Shown piece by piece: positions 12,737-21,514 of a stretch of 27,356 nucleotides of DNA. Every line of letters begins with the position of its first letter. Positions within the stretch are counted from its first letter, which is position 1. The stretch is from CAXSEF01 sp964236585 (lineage in GTDB: Bacteria; Pseudomonadota; Alphaproteobacteria; Acetobacterales; Acetobacteraceae): assembly GCA_964236585.1 (NCBI GenBank), contig CAXSFE010000041.1:1-27356 (forward strand). Reading direction: 5' to 3'. The position numbers and the translations under genes were made by a program. The notes under the pieces are model-generated. The model did no database searches. It saw nothing but the letters and a program-made list of their open reading frames with translations, and was not told the origin of the DNA.

Positions 12737-15049
12737 TCAGAAGGTCGCGATCAGTTCGAACCGTGCGGACAACGGCTCCAGCGGGTGGTAGGTCGCGCCG
12801 AACTCGGGCGCCGACGTCGGCGTGCTCCGGTACTGGTAGGCATACTGCGACGCGTTCGCGTGGCTGTTCGTGACGTTGAAGATGCTCAGGAGCAGCTTCG
12901 CGCGCGGGCTGATCTTGTAGCCGACGTCGAAGTTCAGCTCCTTGTACCCGGAGGAACGGAGCGAGTTGTCCTCCACGAGCGGGTAGCCGCCGAGCCAGCG
13001 GAACTGCGCCCCGCCGTACCAGCGGCCGAGATTGTCGACGATCGCGCCGAACGACCCGATAAATCCCGGCGAGCTCGGAAGATACAGCCCGGGCAGGCCA
13101 TAGTCCGCAATGCTGCCGGTGAAGTAGCGGGAATGGGTGAAGTTGATGTCGCCGTTCAGCTCGACCCAGGACGCCGGCTTGTACTGCCCAGACACCTCGA
13201 CGCCGCGCAGCCGGGCGGGCGGGCCGGCATCGTCGACGCCGTTGTCCGCGTCGTAGGTCAGGAACGAGGCGAAATCGACCTGGAACACGGCGGCGGTGAG
13301 CCGGACCCGGGGGACGACGTCGGTGCGCAGGCCGACCTCCTCGCTGGTGATCTTGGTCAGGAACGGCGTGCCCTGGATGTCGCTGCTCACGCCGAGCGCC
13401 GGCACGGTGCCGACCACGCCGCGCAGGTCGTTGCTGTGGTAGCCGCGCCCGCCGCTGACGTAGAACTCCGTCCTGTTCCAGGGTCCGAGGACCAGGCTGC
13501 CCTTCGGTTGGAGCGCCACCTTGGCGGTATGCCCGTGGAAGCCGGTGATCAGGTCGTCGTCGTCGCCCGCGTCGTAGTCGTCGCGCAGCCCGGCGACGGT
13601 GCGAAGCCACGGCAGCCAGTGCGTCGTGGTCTGGACATAGCCGGCGACGTTGCCGAGCCGGACCCTGTCCGCGTTGCAGACGAAGAGGCCGCCCCCGCCC
13701 AGGTTGTCCGGACAGGCCGCGAGCACCACCCGGGCCCTGGTGTGGCGCCGGTCGATGTACTCGGTGTCGTAGCGCCCCTGCAGCCCGAGCTGGGTCTCCG
13801 TCGCAAATCCCGCGACCGTGTCGACACGGGTGTAGGTGGTGGCGCCGCCAAGCGTGATCCGGCTCTCGTCCTGCTGCTCCTGGTCGCCGTTGACCGGATC
13901 GACGAGGAAGTGCGTGAAGTCGTTCCACAGCGTCAGGCGCGAGCTGACCGCATAGGCGCTGGTGGTCAGCTTCCAGTCGTCGCCGCCGAGATGGTCGTGC
14001 CCGGCCAGGCTCAGCCTCTGGTTGTAGGCGCCATCGGTGGGATCGAGCGTGCCGTACCGGCTGATCAGGCCGTCCTGGTAGGCGCTGACCGGCTGGTCGG
14101 TGGTGTTGCTGGACTGGCTGCGGAACGCCTGCGCCGTGACGTCGAAGCCGTCGCTGACGGTGCCGTGGGCGTAGCGCACCGCGCCGTTCAGGCCACGGTA
14201 GTTGTCCGGATGCGCCCAGGGCCCGTCCAGGTGGCTGATGGCGCCGGCGCCGGTCACCCGGTCCCCGTTGCCGAGATCATACGTGCCGCCCAGGTAGACG
14301 CGCTCGTCGCCGAGCGTGCCAGCGCTGGCCGAGACCTGGTTCGGCACGGCATCGGCCAGCTTGATGTGGGCCGACCCCAGACCCGCGAAGTCTCCCACCG
14401 CCGGGTAGAACGGCCCCTTCGTGTAGTCGAGTCCGTTGGCCAGCTCGGGGATGAAGGAGTTCAGCAGCGTGTAGCCCTGGCCGTGGGCATGGGTGGGCTC
14501 GTTGTAGGGAACGTCGTCGATGAAGGTGGCGAAGTCGGTGCCGTGGTCGAGGTTGAAGCCGCGGATGATGAACTGGTTGGCTTTGCCCTCGCCGGAGTGG
14601 ATGGTCACCACGAGGCCGGGGACGGACTCAAGGAGCTGCCCGACCCGGTAGGCGGGACGCAGGTTGAGCTCCTGCTGCGTCACCGACCCCTGGCTGGCTG
14701 TGGTCGCAGTGCCGAGCACGCTGCGCCTCGACTGCACGGCAACGGTGTCGACCGGCACGTCGATCTCGGCGGCCTGCGCCGCCAGCGCGGGCGAAGCGGC
14801 CGCGTTGGCCGAGGGCGAAGCCTGGACGGCGGCCTTCCCGGCCTTGACCTGCGCCCTGGCTCTGGCCCTGCGCTTCGCCGCTGCGGGCGGCGTCTGCGGT
14901 GCGGCCTCCTGCGCCTGGGCGAGGGCGCTCTCCGGCTGGACAAGGAGAACCCAGACGGCCGGACCGAGCATGAGCATCGTCGCGAGAGCCGTGCGGGGCG
15001 ACACGCGGTGGATGGCACTGCGGATCGAGCGACGTTTCTGCACCGGCAT
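12737..15049 (-). CDS. TonB-dependent outer-membrane receptor
   Basis: A 770-residue outer-membrane beta-barrel gated by TonB. A signal peptide is visible: basic start MPVQKRRSIR, hydrophobic core to about 38, cleavage near SALAQAQ (41-47). An Ala/Lys-rich linker (about 48-120) precedes the plug domain (QQELNLRPAYRVGQLLESVP, IIRGFNLDHGTDFATFIDDVP, NEPTHAHGQGY, LDYTKGPFYPAVGDFAGLGS), then a barrel closing with Phe (RFELIATF). The start is the ATG at 15049, with GGAGGT (15059-15064) nine bases upstream; longer frames lack a signal peptide at the right place. The cargo is not clear from sequence. A candidate cobalamin riboswitch in its leader points to a corrinoid; this is inference. Confidence 0.9.
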   Translation of the reverse strand: MPVQKRRSIRSAIHRVSPRTALATMLMLGPAVWVLLVQPESALAQAQEAAPQTPPAAAKRRARARAQVKAGKAAVQASPSANAAASPALAAQAAEIDVPVDTVAVQSRRSVLGTATTASQGSVTQQELNLRPAYRVGQLLESVPGLVVTIHSGEGKANQFIIRGFNLDHGTDFATFIDDVPYNEPTHAHGQGYTLLNSFIPELANGLDYTKGPFYPAVGDFAGLGSAHIKLADAVPNQVSASAGTLGDERVYLGGTYDLGNGDRVTGAGAISHLDGPWAHPDNYRGLNGAVRYAHGTVSDGFDVTAQAFRSQSSNTTDQPVSAYQDGLISRYGTLDPTDGAYNQRLSLAGHDHLGGDDWKLTTSAYAVSSRLTLWNDFTHFLVDPVNGDQEQQDESRITLGGATTYTRVDTVAGFATETQLGLQGRYDTEYIDRRHTRARVVLAACPDNLGGGGLFVCNADRVRLGNVAGYVQTTTHWLPWLRTVAGLRDDYDAGDDDDLITGFHGHTAKVALQPKGSLVLGPWNRTEFYVSGGRGYHSNDLRGVVGTVPALGVSSDIQGTPFLTKITSEEVGLRTDVVPRVRLTAAVFQVDFASFLTYDADNGVDDAGPPARLRGVEVSGQYKPASWVELNGDINFTHSRYFTGSIADYGLPGLYLPSSPGFIGSFGAIVDNLGRWYGGAQFRWLGGYPLVEDNSLRSSGYKELNFDVGYKISPRAKLLLSIFNVTNSHANASQYAYQYRSTPTSAPEFGATYHPLEPLSARFELIATF

Positions 15050-15136
15050 GGCCCATCGACCTCCATCCAAGTTTCGCACAGGAACCCAGCCAGGCAAGGA
15101 TCGCCTCGTCTTGGCCGAAGTAATGTCTTGCAGAAC

Positions 15137-15152
15137 TGTCAGTGTACTGACA
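15137..15152. promoter_or_regulatory. Perfect dyad upstream of the TonB receptor
   Basis: TGTCAGT-GT-ACTGACA, seven-base arms with a two-base spacer, about 88 bp before the receptor start. A second pair, GACATCG (15149-15155) and CGATGTC (15167-15173), overlaps it. It has the size of a repressor operator but fits no Fur or Zur box I know. Confidence 0.4.
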
Positions 15153-15388
15153 TCGAGCATTGCAACCGATGTCTGCTGCTGGATGCACGAGCCGGTGTGC
15201 AACTCAGGACGCTTGCGATCAGGCGTCCTGCACACTCAGCGAGCGTGCATGGTCGAAACGCTATAAGGCCGCCCGGCCAGCGTCAATCAGAAAGCACACG
15301 GAAACGAGAGGCCGACAGGACGCCTGCGTAACGACGCAGCGGCACCTGCCAGGATCGCTATGGCGACTGACGCTTCCTCAAGTAAACC

Positions 15389-15404
15389 CGCAGCTGGAGC
15401 TGCG
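15389..15404 (-). terminator. Hairpin between candidate riboswitch and receptor gene
   Basis: CGCAGCT-CC-AGCTGCG on the minus strand is a perfect seven-base stem followed by GGTTTACTT. It could be a weak terminator or part of the expression platform of the element upstream; the T-run is too short to be sure. Between here and the receptor start, apart from the dyad, I see no gene. Confidence 0.25.
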
Positions 15405-15421
15405 TGGCATCTACATAAAGT

Positions 15422-15655
15422 CAGGGATTTCCCTGCATCGCATGGATCCGGCAGGTCTCCAGCACTCCCCAGCCAGACAGCCGTCGCAAGCACACACCCA
15501 CATCGCCGGGTGACAGACAGAATCCACCTTTCTTGACCGCGTGACCCAACAGCCGCACAGCCAGGGCCGGGCTCCAGTCGCCTGGACACGGCCGAACCCG
15601 GCTCTGCGAGCGCGCCGGCATCGCATGCACTTCTCGGCAGGCGGCGCCGTGAACC
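15422..15655 (-). promoter_or_regulatory. Candidate divergent cobalamin riboswitch
   Basis: On the minus strand the segment ends with GGGGAGT, GCT, then GGAGACCTGCC (15450-15460), which matches the 3' part of the B12 box of cobalamin riboswitches; the full box has one extra base and one mismatch. Upstream are look-alikes of other core pieces: GTGCATGCGATGCCGGCGCG (15611-15630) for the GGTG..AA.CC..GCGC core, GCGACTGG for GCCACTG, and AAGAAAGG for GGGAAGG. A closing stem can form between TGGGTTC (about 15649-15655) and GGATCCA (15443-15449). Size, about 210 nt, is right. A CAGGGA-AA-TCCCTG hairpin (15422-15435) follows. It begins almost at the ATPase stop codon and would act on the TonB receptor. 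The core is degenerate, so it may be non-functional. Confidence 0.5.
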
Positions 15656-15673
15656 CAGGCGCGGCCACCGCGG

Positions 15674-17839
15674 TCATGCCGGCTCGGGCTCGCGGCCGCG
15701 TCGCGACCGGACCTCCTGCCCCGCCGCCCCACCCCCTGCCATGCCCAGCTCCCCCCTCGGGATATGGCACCGGATCGCGTGCTCCCCCGCAGCGACATGC
15801 AGCGGCGGCTCCTCCGTGTCGCACACCGGCCCGATCCTGCGCGGGCAGCGCGTGTGGAACAGGCACCCGCCCGGCGGCCCCCCCGCCGACGGCCGTCCCC
15901 CCGCCAGAACCACGGCCGGCCGGTCCGGCGTCGCGAACGCCGCCGACACCAGCGCCGCCGTGTAGGGGTGGTGCGGCCCGCCCAGCACCGCGGCCGCCGG
16001 CCCGACCTCCATCAGCCGCCCGAGGTAGAGCACCGCGATCCGGTCCGCGAGGAACCGCACCACCGCCAGGTCGTGCGAGATCAGCACCAGCGCCGTGCCG
16101 TGCTCCGCCTGCAGGTCGGCCAGCAGGTTCAGCACCGCCGCCTGCACCGACGCGTCCAGCGCCGAGGTCGGCTCGTCGCACACCATCACCCGAGGCCCCG
16201 CCGCGAACGCCCGGGCGATCGCCACCCGCTGCTTCAGCCCCCCCGAAAGCTGCGGCGGCCGCGCGTCCAGCTGCGCCTCGCCCATCCGCATGTCGCCCAT
16301 CAGCCCGCCCAGCCGCGCCGCCACCTCGGCTCGCCCGCGCAGCCCCCCCGGCCGCAGCAGCGCCTGCCCCACGATCCGCCGCACCCGGTGCGCCCGGTTC
16401 AGCGCGCTGTCCGGGTTCTGGAACACGAGCTGCACCGCCTTCAGCGCCGCCCGCCCGCGCCCGCCCGCCAGCGGCGCCAGCACCTCGCCGTCGAGCCGCA
16501 CCGCGCCGCCCGCGTCCGGCGCGTCCAGCCCCACGAGCAGCCGCGCCAGCGTGGTCTTGCCGCTCCCCGACTCCCCCACGACGCCCAGCGTCTCCCCGCC
16601 CGCGAGCGCCAGCGACAGCGGCCACAGCGACCGCACCGGCCCGGGATACGTGCGCGCAACCTCCGTCGCCGCCAGCACCGGCACCGCCGCCCGGTCCTCC
16701 CCCGCCGGCGCGGCCACGCCCGCCCGCCCCCGCCGCCGGAACAGGCCCCTGCCCCGCGGCGCCGCCACTTCCGCCGCGCCGTACCCCGTGGCGCCCGCCG
16801 CCCCGGCCCCCGCGACAACCACCCCCGACGCAGGCCCCGCGCCGCCGCCAGGCTGCGCCTCGAGCCGCGCCTGCTCGCTCCACGCCGCCACCCTGTCGTG
16901 GTGGTGGCAGCACGCCGAGTGCCCCAGCCCCAGCTCCGTCCGCCCCGGCGCCACCGCTCGGCACAGCGCGTCCGCCAGCGGGCACCTCGGCGCATACACG
17001 CACCCCGGCGCAAGCGGCCCCGGCGGCGGCGGCACCCCCGGGATCGTCGCCAGCCGCCCCACGTGCCGCGTCCCCCGCGGCCGGCACGCCACCAGCGCCG
17101 CCGTGTACGGATGCCGCGGCGCCGCCAGCAGCAGCGCCGTCGGCCCCTCCTCCACCAGGCTGCCCGCGTACAGCACCCCCGTCCGCCCGCACACCCGCGC
17201 GACCACCCCGAGGTTATGGCTGATCAGCAGGCTCGCCGAGCGCGTCCGCCCCCGCAGCTCCCCCAGCAGCGCCAGGACCTCCGCCTCCACCGTCGCGTCC
17301 AGCGCCGTCGTCGGCTCGTCCAGCACCAGCAGCCGCGGCGACTTGGCCAGCGCCATCGCGATCACCACCCGCTGCTGCTGCCCCCCCGAGAGCGTGTGCG
17401 GCAGCCGCCCCATCATCGCCGCAGGGTCCGGCAGCCTCACCCCCGCCAGCGCATCGACCGCCCGTGACTCCGCTTCCCGCCACGAGGCCCCCAGCAGCGC
17501 GAACGCCTCCGCCACCTGCCGCCCCACGCTCAGCGTCGGGTTCAGCGCCCGCCCGGCGTCCTGGAACACCATCGACACCTCGCCCGCCCGCAGCTCCCGC
17601 AGTTCCCGCGCCCCCAGCGCCGCGAGATCGCGCCCCAGCACCTCGACCCGCCCGCCGTCCAGCCGCGCCCCTCGCGGCAGCGCCCCCAGCGCCGCCAGCG
17701 CCGCCGTCGACTTGCCGCACCCGGACTCGCCGACCAGCCCGTACGCCTCGCCCGCCGCCACCGCGAACGACACGCCCCGCAGCACCGCGCGCCCGCCGTA
17801 GCCGATCGACACCCCCTCGAAGGCAAGCGCGGCTGTCAC
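15674..17839 (-). CDS. Fused double ATPase of a peptide/nickel-type ABC importer
   Basis: A 721-residue protein that joins the DppD-like and DppF-like ATPases in one chain. Half 1: GESGCGKST (Walker A), FQDAG, LSGGQQQRV (signature), LLVLDEPTTALD (Walker B), SHNL, and a C-terminal Cys patch CVYAPRCPLADALC. After an Ala/Gly-rich linker, half 2: GESGSGKTT, FQNPDSALN, LSGGLKQRV, VMVCDEPTSALD, ISHD and CLFHTRCPRRIGPVC. Both Cys patches are the oligopeptide-transporter C-terminal extension, which in some family members binds an iron-sulfur cluster. Both halves look active. I chose GTG at 17839 because the frame upstream runs into the mosaic repeat; no Shine-Dalgarno is visible. It completes the operon with the permeases and binding protein. 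Confidence 0.9.
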   Translation of the reverse strand: MTAALAFEGVSIGYGGRAVLRGVSFAVAAGEAYGLVGESGCGKSTAALAALGALPRGARLDGGRVEVLGRDLAALGARELRELRAGEVSMVFQDAGRALNPTLSVGRQVAEAFALLGASWREAESRAVDALAGVRLPDPAAMMGRLPHTLSGGQQQRVVIAMALAKSPRLLVLDEPTTALDATVEAEVLALLGELRGRTRSASLLISHNLGVVARVCGRTGVLYAGSLVEEGPTALLLAAPRHPYTAALVACRPRGTRHVGRLATIPGVPPPPGPLAPGCVYAPRCPLADALCRAVAPGRTELGLGHSACCHHHDRVAAWSEQARLEAQPGGGAGPASGVVVAGAGAAGATGYGAAEVAAPRGRGLFRRRGRAGVAAPAGEDRAAVPVLAATEVARTYPGPVRSLWPLSLALAGGETLGVVGESGSGKTTLARLLVGLDAPDAGGAVRLDGEVLAPLAGGRGRAALKAVQLVFQNPDSALNRAHRVRRIVGQALLRPGGLRGRAEVAARLGGLMGDMRMGEAQLDARPPQLSGGLKQRVAIARAFAAGPRVMVCDEPTSALDASVQAAVLNLLADLQAEHGTALVLISHDLAVVRFLADRIAVLYLGRLMEVGPAAAVLGGPHHPYTAALVSAAFATPDRPAVVLAGGRPSAGGPPGGCLFHTRCPRRIGPVCDTEEPPLHVAAGEHAIRCHIPRGELGMAGGGAAGQEVRSRRGREPEPA

Positions 17840-17843
17840 CGAA

Positions 17844-18002
17844 GGAAGGCCAGGGGCTCTGCCCCTGGACCCCGCCAAAGGCTCGCCTTTGGAAACCCAT
17901 ACAAAGCCAAGCCAAGCCGGCGGCCAGAGGCACCGCGTCCCTGGATAGCGGTCCAGGGCGCCTCGCCCTGGCGGGGTCCAGGGGCGGAGCCCCTGGCCTT
18001 CC
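17844..18002. repeat. Mosaic hairpin repeat, copy 4
   Basis: Perfect ends GGAAGGC (17844-17850) and GCCTTCC (17996-18002). Left half: CCAGGGGC-TCT-GCCCCTGG and CCAAAGGC-TC-GCCTTTGG. Right half: GGCGCCTCGCC and CCAGGGGC-GGA-GCCCCTGG. The linker is longer than in other copies and includes AAGCCAAGCCAAGCC. It lies inside the ABC operon and touches the ATPase start. Confidence 0.85.
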
Positions 18003-18011
18003 TGGCGCGCG

Positions 18012-18824
18012 TCACGCCGAGACCCTGCGCTGCAGCCCCTCTGCCACCAGGTTCACCGCGACCACCAGCGACGCCGTCGCCCCCGCGTCGAACGCCACCG
18101 TCCACCACACCCCCCCGCTCAGCGTCCCGTAGTTCTGCGCGACCGCCAGCCCCCAGTCCGGCGACGGCGGCTGCAGCCCGAACCCCAGGAACGACAGCGA
18201 CGCCACGGTGAACACCGCATACCCCAGCCGCACCGTCGCCTCGACGACGACCGCCCCCATCACGTTGGGCAGGATCTCGACGCCCATGACCCGCCACGCC
18301 GGCTCGCCCCTCAGCCGCGCCGCCGCCACGTAGTCCAGCGCGCACTCCGCCCGCACCGCCGCGCGCACCGTGCGCGCGATCAGCGGCGCGAACACCAGCC
18401 CGATCACCGCGATCACCGCCCCCTGCGACACGCCCAGCGCGCTCAGCGCCAGCAGCGCGACCACAAGCAGCGGCAGCGCCACCAGCGTGTCCGTCGCCCG
18501 CGCCAGCACCGCGTCGAGCACGCCGCCGCCATACCCGCCGACCAACCCGAGCGCCGTCCCCGCCAGCGTCCCCAGCCCCGCCGCCAGCGGCGCCGTCACC
18601 AGGATGTCGCGCGCTCCCAGGATCACCCGCGACAGCACGTCCCGCCCGATCCCGTCGGTGCCGAACGGATGCGCCCACGACGGCGGCCGCAGCACGTCCC
18701 CCAGATCCACCTCGTTGACCCCGTGCGGCGCGACCAGCGGCCCGAACAGCGCGCACGCCACCCACACCGCAAGGACCGCCACCCCGCACCACGCCGACGC
18801 CGGCAGCCCCCGCGTGCCCTTCAC
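18012..18824 (-). CDS. ABC importer permease, DppC-type
   Basis: A 270-residue inner-membrane permease of the peptide/nickel group. After an N-terminal membrane helix (CGVAVLAVWVACALFGPLVAP) comes the family block HPFGTDGIGRDVLSRVILGARDIL, then several membrane helices, the EAA-type cytoplasmic loop (YVAAARLRGEPAWRVMGVEILPN), and an end SLSFLGFGLQPPSPDWG. Length fits DppC. Its GTG (18824) overlaps the stop of the partner permease as GTGA, so the two are coupled. It pairs with that permease to form the pore driven by the fused ATPase. The substrate is unknown; peptides, nickel or opines are all handled by this group. Confidence 0.9.
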   Translation of the reverse strand: MKGTRGLPASAWCGVAVLAVWVACALFGPLVAPHGVNEVDLGDVLRPPSWAHPFGTDGIGRDVLSRVILGARDILVTAPLAAGLGTLAGTALGLVGGYGGGVLDAVLARATDTLVALPLLVVALLALSALGVSQGAVIAVIGLVFAPLIARTVRAAVRAECALDYVAAARLRGEPAWRVMGVEILPNVMGAVVVEATVRLGYAVFTVASLSFLGFGLQPPSPDWGLAVAQNYGTLSGGVWWTVAFDAGATASLVVAVNLVAEGLQRRVSA

Positions 18825-19747
18825 CGCGCCCGCCTCGGGTCGAGCAGCGCCGTCGCCGCGTCCGCCGCCAGCGACGCCAGCAGCGTCGCCACCCCCACCG
18901 CGAGCACCGCCGCCTCCAGCATCGCCACGTCGTGCGTGCGCGCCGCCACCAGGATCAGGCTGCCCAGCCCGTCGTAGCGGAACAGCGACTCCACCACGAC
19001 CAGCCCCCCCAGCAGGTAGCCCGCCTGCGACGCCAGCACCGTGATCGTCGGCAGCAGCGCGTTGCGCAGCACGTGCCGCCCCAGCACCACCCGCATCGGC
19101 AGCCCCTTCAGCACCGCCGTGCGCGTGTAGTCCGCCTCCAGCGCGCCGACCGTCCCTGCCCGCGCGATCCGCGCCAGGTACCCGAACAGCACCAGCACCA
19201 GCGGCATCGCCGGCAGCACCAGGTGCCGCAGCCCCTCCCACGCCCCCGCCCCCGGCGCCACCCGCGCCGAGATCGGCAGCCACCGCAGCCACAGCCCGAA
19301 CACCAGGATCAGCACGATCCCCGAGACGAACTCCGGCACCACCGTCAGCGCCAGCCCCAGCAGCGTGATCCCCCTGTCCCGCCACCCGTCGCGGTGCAAC
19401 GCCGCATACACCCCGGCCCCCACCGACAGCGGCACCACGACCGCGAACGCCAGCCCCGCCAGCGTCAGCGACGCCAGCACCGCCCGCCCCAGGAACGGCG
19501 CCACCGGCGCCCGATACGTCGTCGACTCCCCCAGATCCCCCCGCACCACCCCGCCGAGCCACGCCGCATACCGCTCCGCCACCGGCCGGTCCGTGCCGAG
19601 CCGGTGGTTCAGCTCCGCCACCGCCCGCGCGTCCGCCAGCGGCCCGAGCGTCGCGCGGCCCACGTCGCCGGGCAGGAGCTGCGCGCCCGCGAACACCACC
19701 AGGCTCAGCAGCCACAGCGTCAGCAGCATCGAACCGGCGCGGCGCAT
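18821..19747 (-). CDS. ABC importer permease, DppB-type
   Basis: A 308-residue inner-membrane permease. It opens with a membrane helix (MLLTLWLLSLVVFAGAQLLPGD), has the DppB-type block LGTDRPVAERYAAWLGGVVRGDLGES, six or so helices, the loop YTRTAVLKGLPMRVVLGRHVLRNALLP (EAA-like) and GGLVVVESLFRYDGLGSL near the end. The ATG at 19747 lies seven bases from the edge of a mosaic repeat, and no purine-rich ribosome site precedes it; a TTG two codons upstream is the only longer choice. The gene overlaps the DppC-type permease by four bases and follows the binding protein on the same strand. Confidence 0.9.
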   Translation of the reverse strand: MRRAGSMLLTLWLLSLVVFAGAQLLPGDVGRATLGPLADARAVAELNHRLGTDRPVAERYAAWLGGVVRGDLGESTTYRAPVAPFLGRAVLASLTLAGLAFAVVVPLSVGAGVYAALHRDGWRDRGITLLGLALTVVPEFVSGIVLILVFGLWLRWLPISARVAPGAGAWEGLRHLVLPAMPLVLVLFGYLARIARAGTVGALEADYTRTAVLKGLPMRVVLGRHVLRNALLPTITVLASQAGYLLGGLVVVESLFRYDGLGSLILVAARTHDVAMLEAAVLAVGVATLLASLAADAATALLDPRRAR

Positions 19748-19754
19748 CAGCAAA

Positions 19755-19881
19755 GCAAGGCCGGGCTCTGCCCGGACCCGCCAGGGGCGAGCCGCCCCTG
19801 GACCGGCACAACAAAGGCAAGTGATGCCGGTCCAGGGCGGCTCGCCCTGGCGGGGTCCAGGGGCAGAGCCCCTGGCCTTTC
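19755..19881. repeat. Mosaic hairpin repeat, copy 5
   Basis: Begins GCAAGGC (19755-19761) and ends near GCCTTTC (19875-19881). Hairpins: GGGCTCTGCCC, CCAGGGGCG-AGC-CGCCCCTGG, CCAGGGCG-GCT-CGCCCTGG and CCAGGGGC-AGA-GCCCCTGG. It fills the gap between the binding-protein stop and the first permease start. Confidence 0.85.
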
Positions 19882-19889
19882 CTCCCCGC

Positions 19890-21479
19890 TCACGCGAACC
19901 CCGCCCCCGCCAGGAACAGCTGCGCCTGCGCCGTCGCCTCTACCCCCGACAGCCCCGCCCGCATCGGCACCAGGTAGTCGTAGAAATACGCCGTGATCGC
20001 CGGCGTCTGCTCCAGCAGCCGCCGCTGCAGGTCCCCAGCCAGCCCGCGCCTTGCGTCCGGGTCCAGCGCCGCGACATAGCGCGCCGCCAGCGCGTCGAAC
20101 GCCGGGTCGGCGTATCGCGACGCGTTCCACGGCCCCCCGGAGCGCAGCGTCGCCTGCAGCATCACGTCCGGCGTGCCCCGGTGCCCGTAGTCGGTGATGC
20201 CGATGTCGCTGTCGAGCCAGTCCGACCGCCCGAAGGTCGCCGCCCCGTAGTACGCCCCCACGTCCTCGACCCGCAGCCGCAGCCGGATCCCCACCTCCGC
20301 CGCCTCCGACGCCAGGATCGCCGCGTAGTCCGCAACCTCGAACAGCTGCTCCGTCACCAGCACCGCGTCCACGCCCCCCGCGCACCCCGCCTCCGCCATC
20401 AGCGCCCGCGCCCGCCCGACATCCCTCGCCCGCTGCGCCACCCCCGGATCGGTCACGGCCAGGCTCGGCGCGAACGGCGAGTCGTTGCCCGCCTGCGCCA
20501 GCCCGCGGAACGGCCCCGCCACGATCCCCGCCCGGTCGACCGCCAGCGCCATCGCCTGCCGCACCCTGCGGTCCGCGAACGGCCCCCGGTCGCAGCGCAT
20601 GTGCACCAGCCGCTGCGCCGTCGAGCGGATCGCGAGATGCGTGAACCGCGGGTCGTCCAGCAGCGCCTGCCCGCCCTGCACGACGAGCTGCTGCATCAGG
20701 TCCGCCTCGCCCCCCTGCATGGCGAGCACCTGCGGCTGCTGGTCCGCGTGGAAGGTGAACTCCAGCCGCGCCGGCAGCACCGCGCCGCCCCACCACGCCT
20801 CGTTGCGCACGAACACGCACCCGGACTGCGGCACGTACTGCGCGAGCCGGAACGGCCCGGTCCCGTCAAACCCCGCCCCGTCCCCGCCCACCGGCGCGAA
20901 CGCCTGCGCCGGCCCGTCGGGCAGGATCACCGCGTTGTAGTTGTCCGACGACACGCAGTACGGGAAATTGCCGTTCGGCGCGTCCAGCGTGAACCGCACC
21001 GTGCGCTCGTTTACCGCCGCAGCACCCCCCGGCGACAGCACGCCCCTGAACACCGACAGCGCGTTCGACCCGTTTGCCGGGTCTGCCAGCCGGTTCATCG
21101 TCGCCGCGACGTCCGCGGCCCGCATCACCCGCCCCGAGTGGAACCGCACCCCCTCGCGCAGGGTGAACTCCCACACCGACCCGTCCGCGTTCGGCGCCCA
21201 CGACACCGCCAGCATCGGCCGCAGCGCGCCGTCGGCCGCGTCGAGCACCAGGAACTCCGCGGCCTGCTGCAGCAGCACCAGCGCCCCGGTGTCGGCCGCC
21301 GTCACCGCATCCACCCTCCCCGCCGGCCCGATCTGCGCGATCCGCAGCACCGCCCCGGCCCTGGGCACAGGCCCGGGAAACAGCGGTTCCTGCGACAACG
21401 CGGCGAGCCCTGCACGCGGCGCAAGCCCGAGCGCCGCCGCCGCACGCAGCAGGTCGCGCCGCCCGACCCCGCCTGCCAC
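19890..21479 (-). CDS. Periplasmic substrate-binding protein (family 5), Tat-type signal
   Basis: A 529-residue extracytoplasmic solute-binding protein of the peptide/nickel/opine group. It begins VAGGVGRRDLLRAAAALGLAPRAGLAALS: twin Arg plus hydrophobic stretch, a Tat-type signal. The mature part has the family features LRIAQIGPAGRVDAVTAADTGA, WEFTLREGVRFHSGRVMRAADV, RTVRFTLDAPNGNFPY, NEAWWGGAVLPARLEF, RRVRQAMALAVDR and CDR.GPFADRRVRQAMA. The start is GTG at 21479 with AGAAGG six bases upstream; the upstream frame is only noise. It would capture the substrate for the two permeases downstream. The lipoprotein gene ends 35 bp upstream on the same strand, so all five genes may form one operon. 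The cargo cannot be told from sequence. Confidence 0.85.
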   Translation of the reverse strand: MAGGVGRRDLLRAAAALGLAPRAGLAALSQEPLFPGPVPRAGAVLRIAQIGPAGRVDAVTAADTGALVLLQQAAEFLVLDAADGALRPMLAVSWAPNADGSVWEFTLREGVRFHSGRVMRAADVAATMNRLADPANGSNALSVFRGVLSPGGAAAVNERTVRFTLDAPNGNFPYCVSSDNYNAVILPDGPAQAFAPVGGDGAGFDGTGPFRLAQYVPQSGCVFVRNEAWWGGAVLPARLEFTFHADQQPQVLAMQGGEADLMQQLVVQGGQALLDDPRFTHLAIRSTAQRLVHMRCDRGPFADRRVRQAMALAVDRAGIVAGPFRGLAQAGNDSPFAPSLAVTDPGVAQRARDVGRARALMAEAGCAGGVDAVLVTEQLFEVADYAAILASEAAEVGIRLRLRVEDVGAYYGAATFGRSDWLDSDIGITDYGHRGTPDVMLQATLRSGGPWNASRYADPAFDALAARYVAALDPDARRGLAGDLQRRLLEQTPAITAYFYDYLVPMRAGLSGVEATAQAQLFLAGAGFA

Positions 21480-21514
21480 CGCCCGCCTTCTGTCCGCGAG
21501 ACCGAGACGGCGTG

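Noticed and set aside
12575..15331. 918-residue plus-strand frame opposite the TonB receptor
   Set aside because: Compositional shadow; the minus strand has signal peptide, plug and barrel features and a Shine-Dalgarno.
17840..17878. TTG start giving the ATPase 13 extra N-terminal residues
   Set aside because: The extra residues are encoded by the mosaic repeat; the same residues appear before the kinase frame, so they are repeat-derived.
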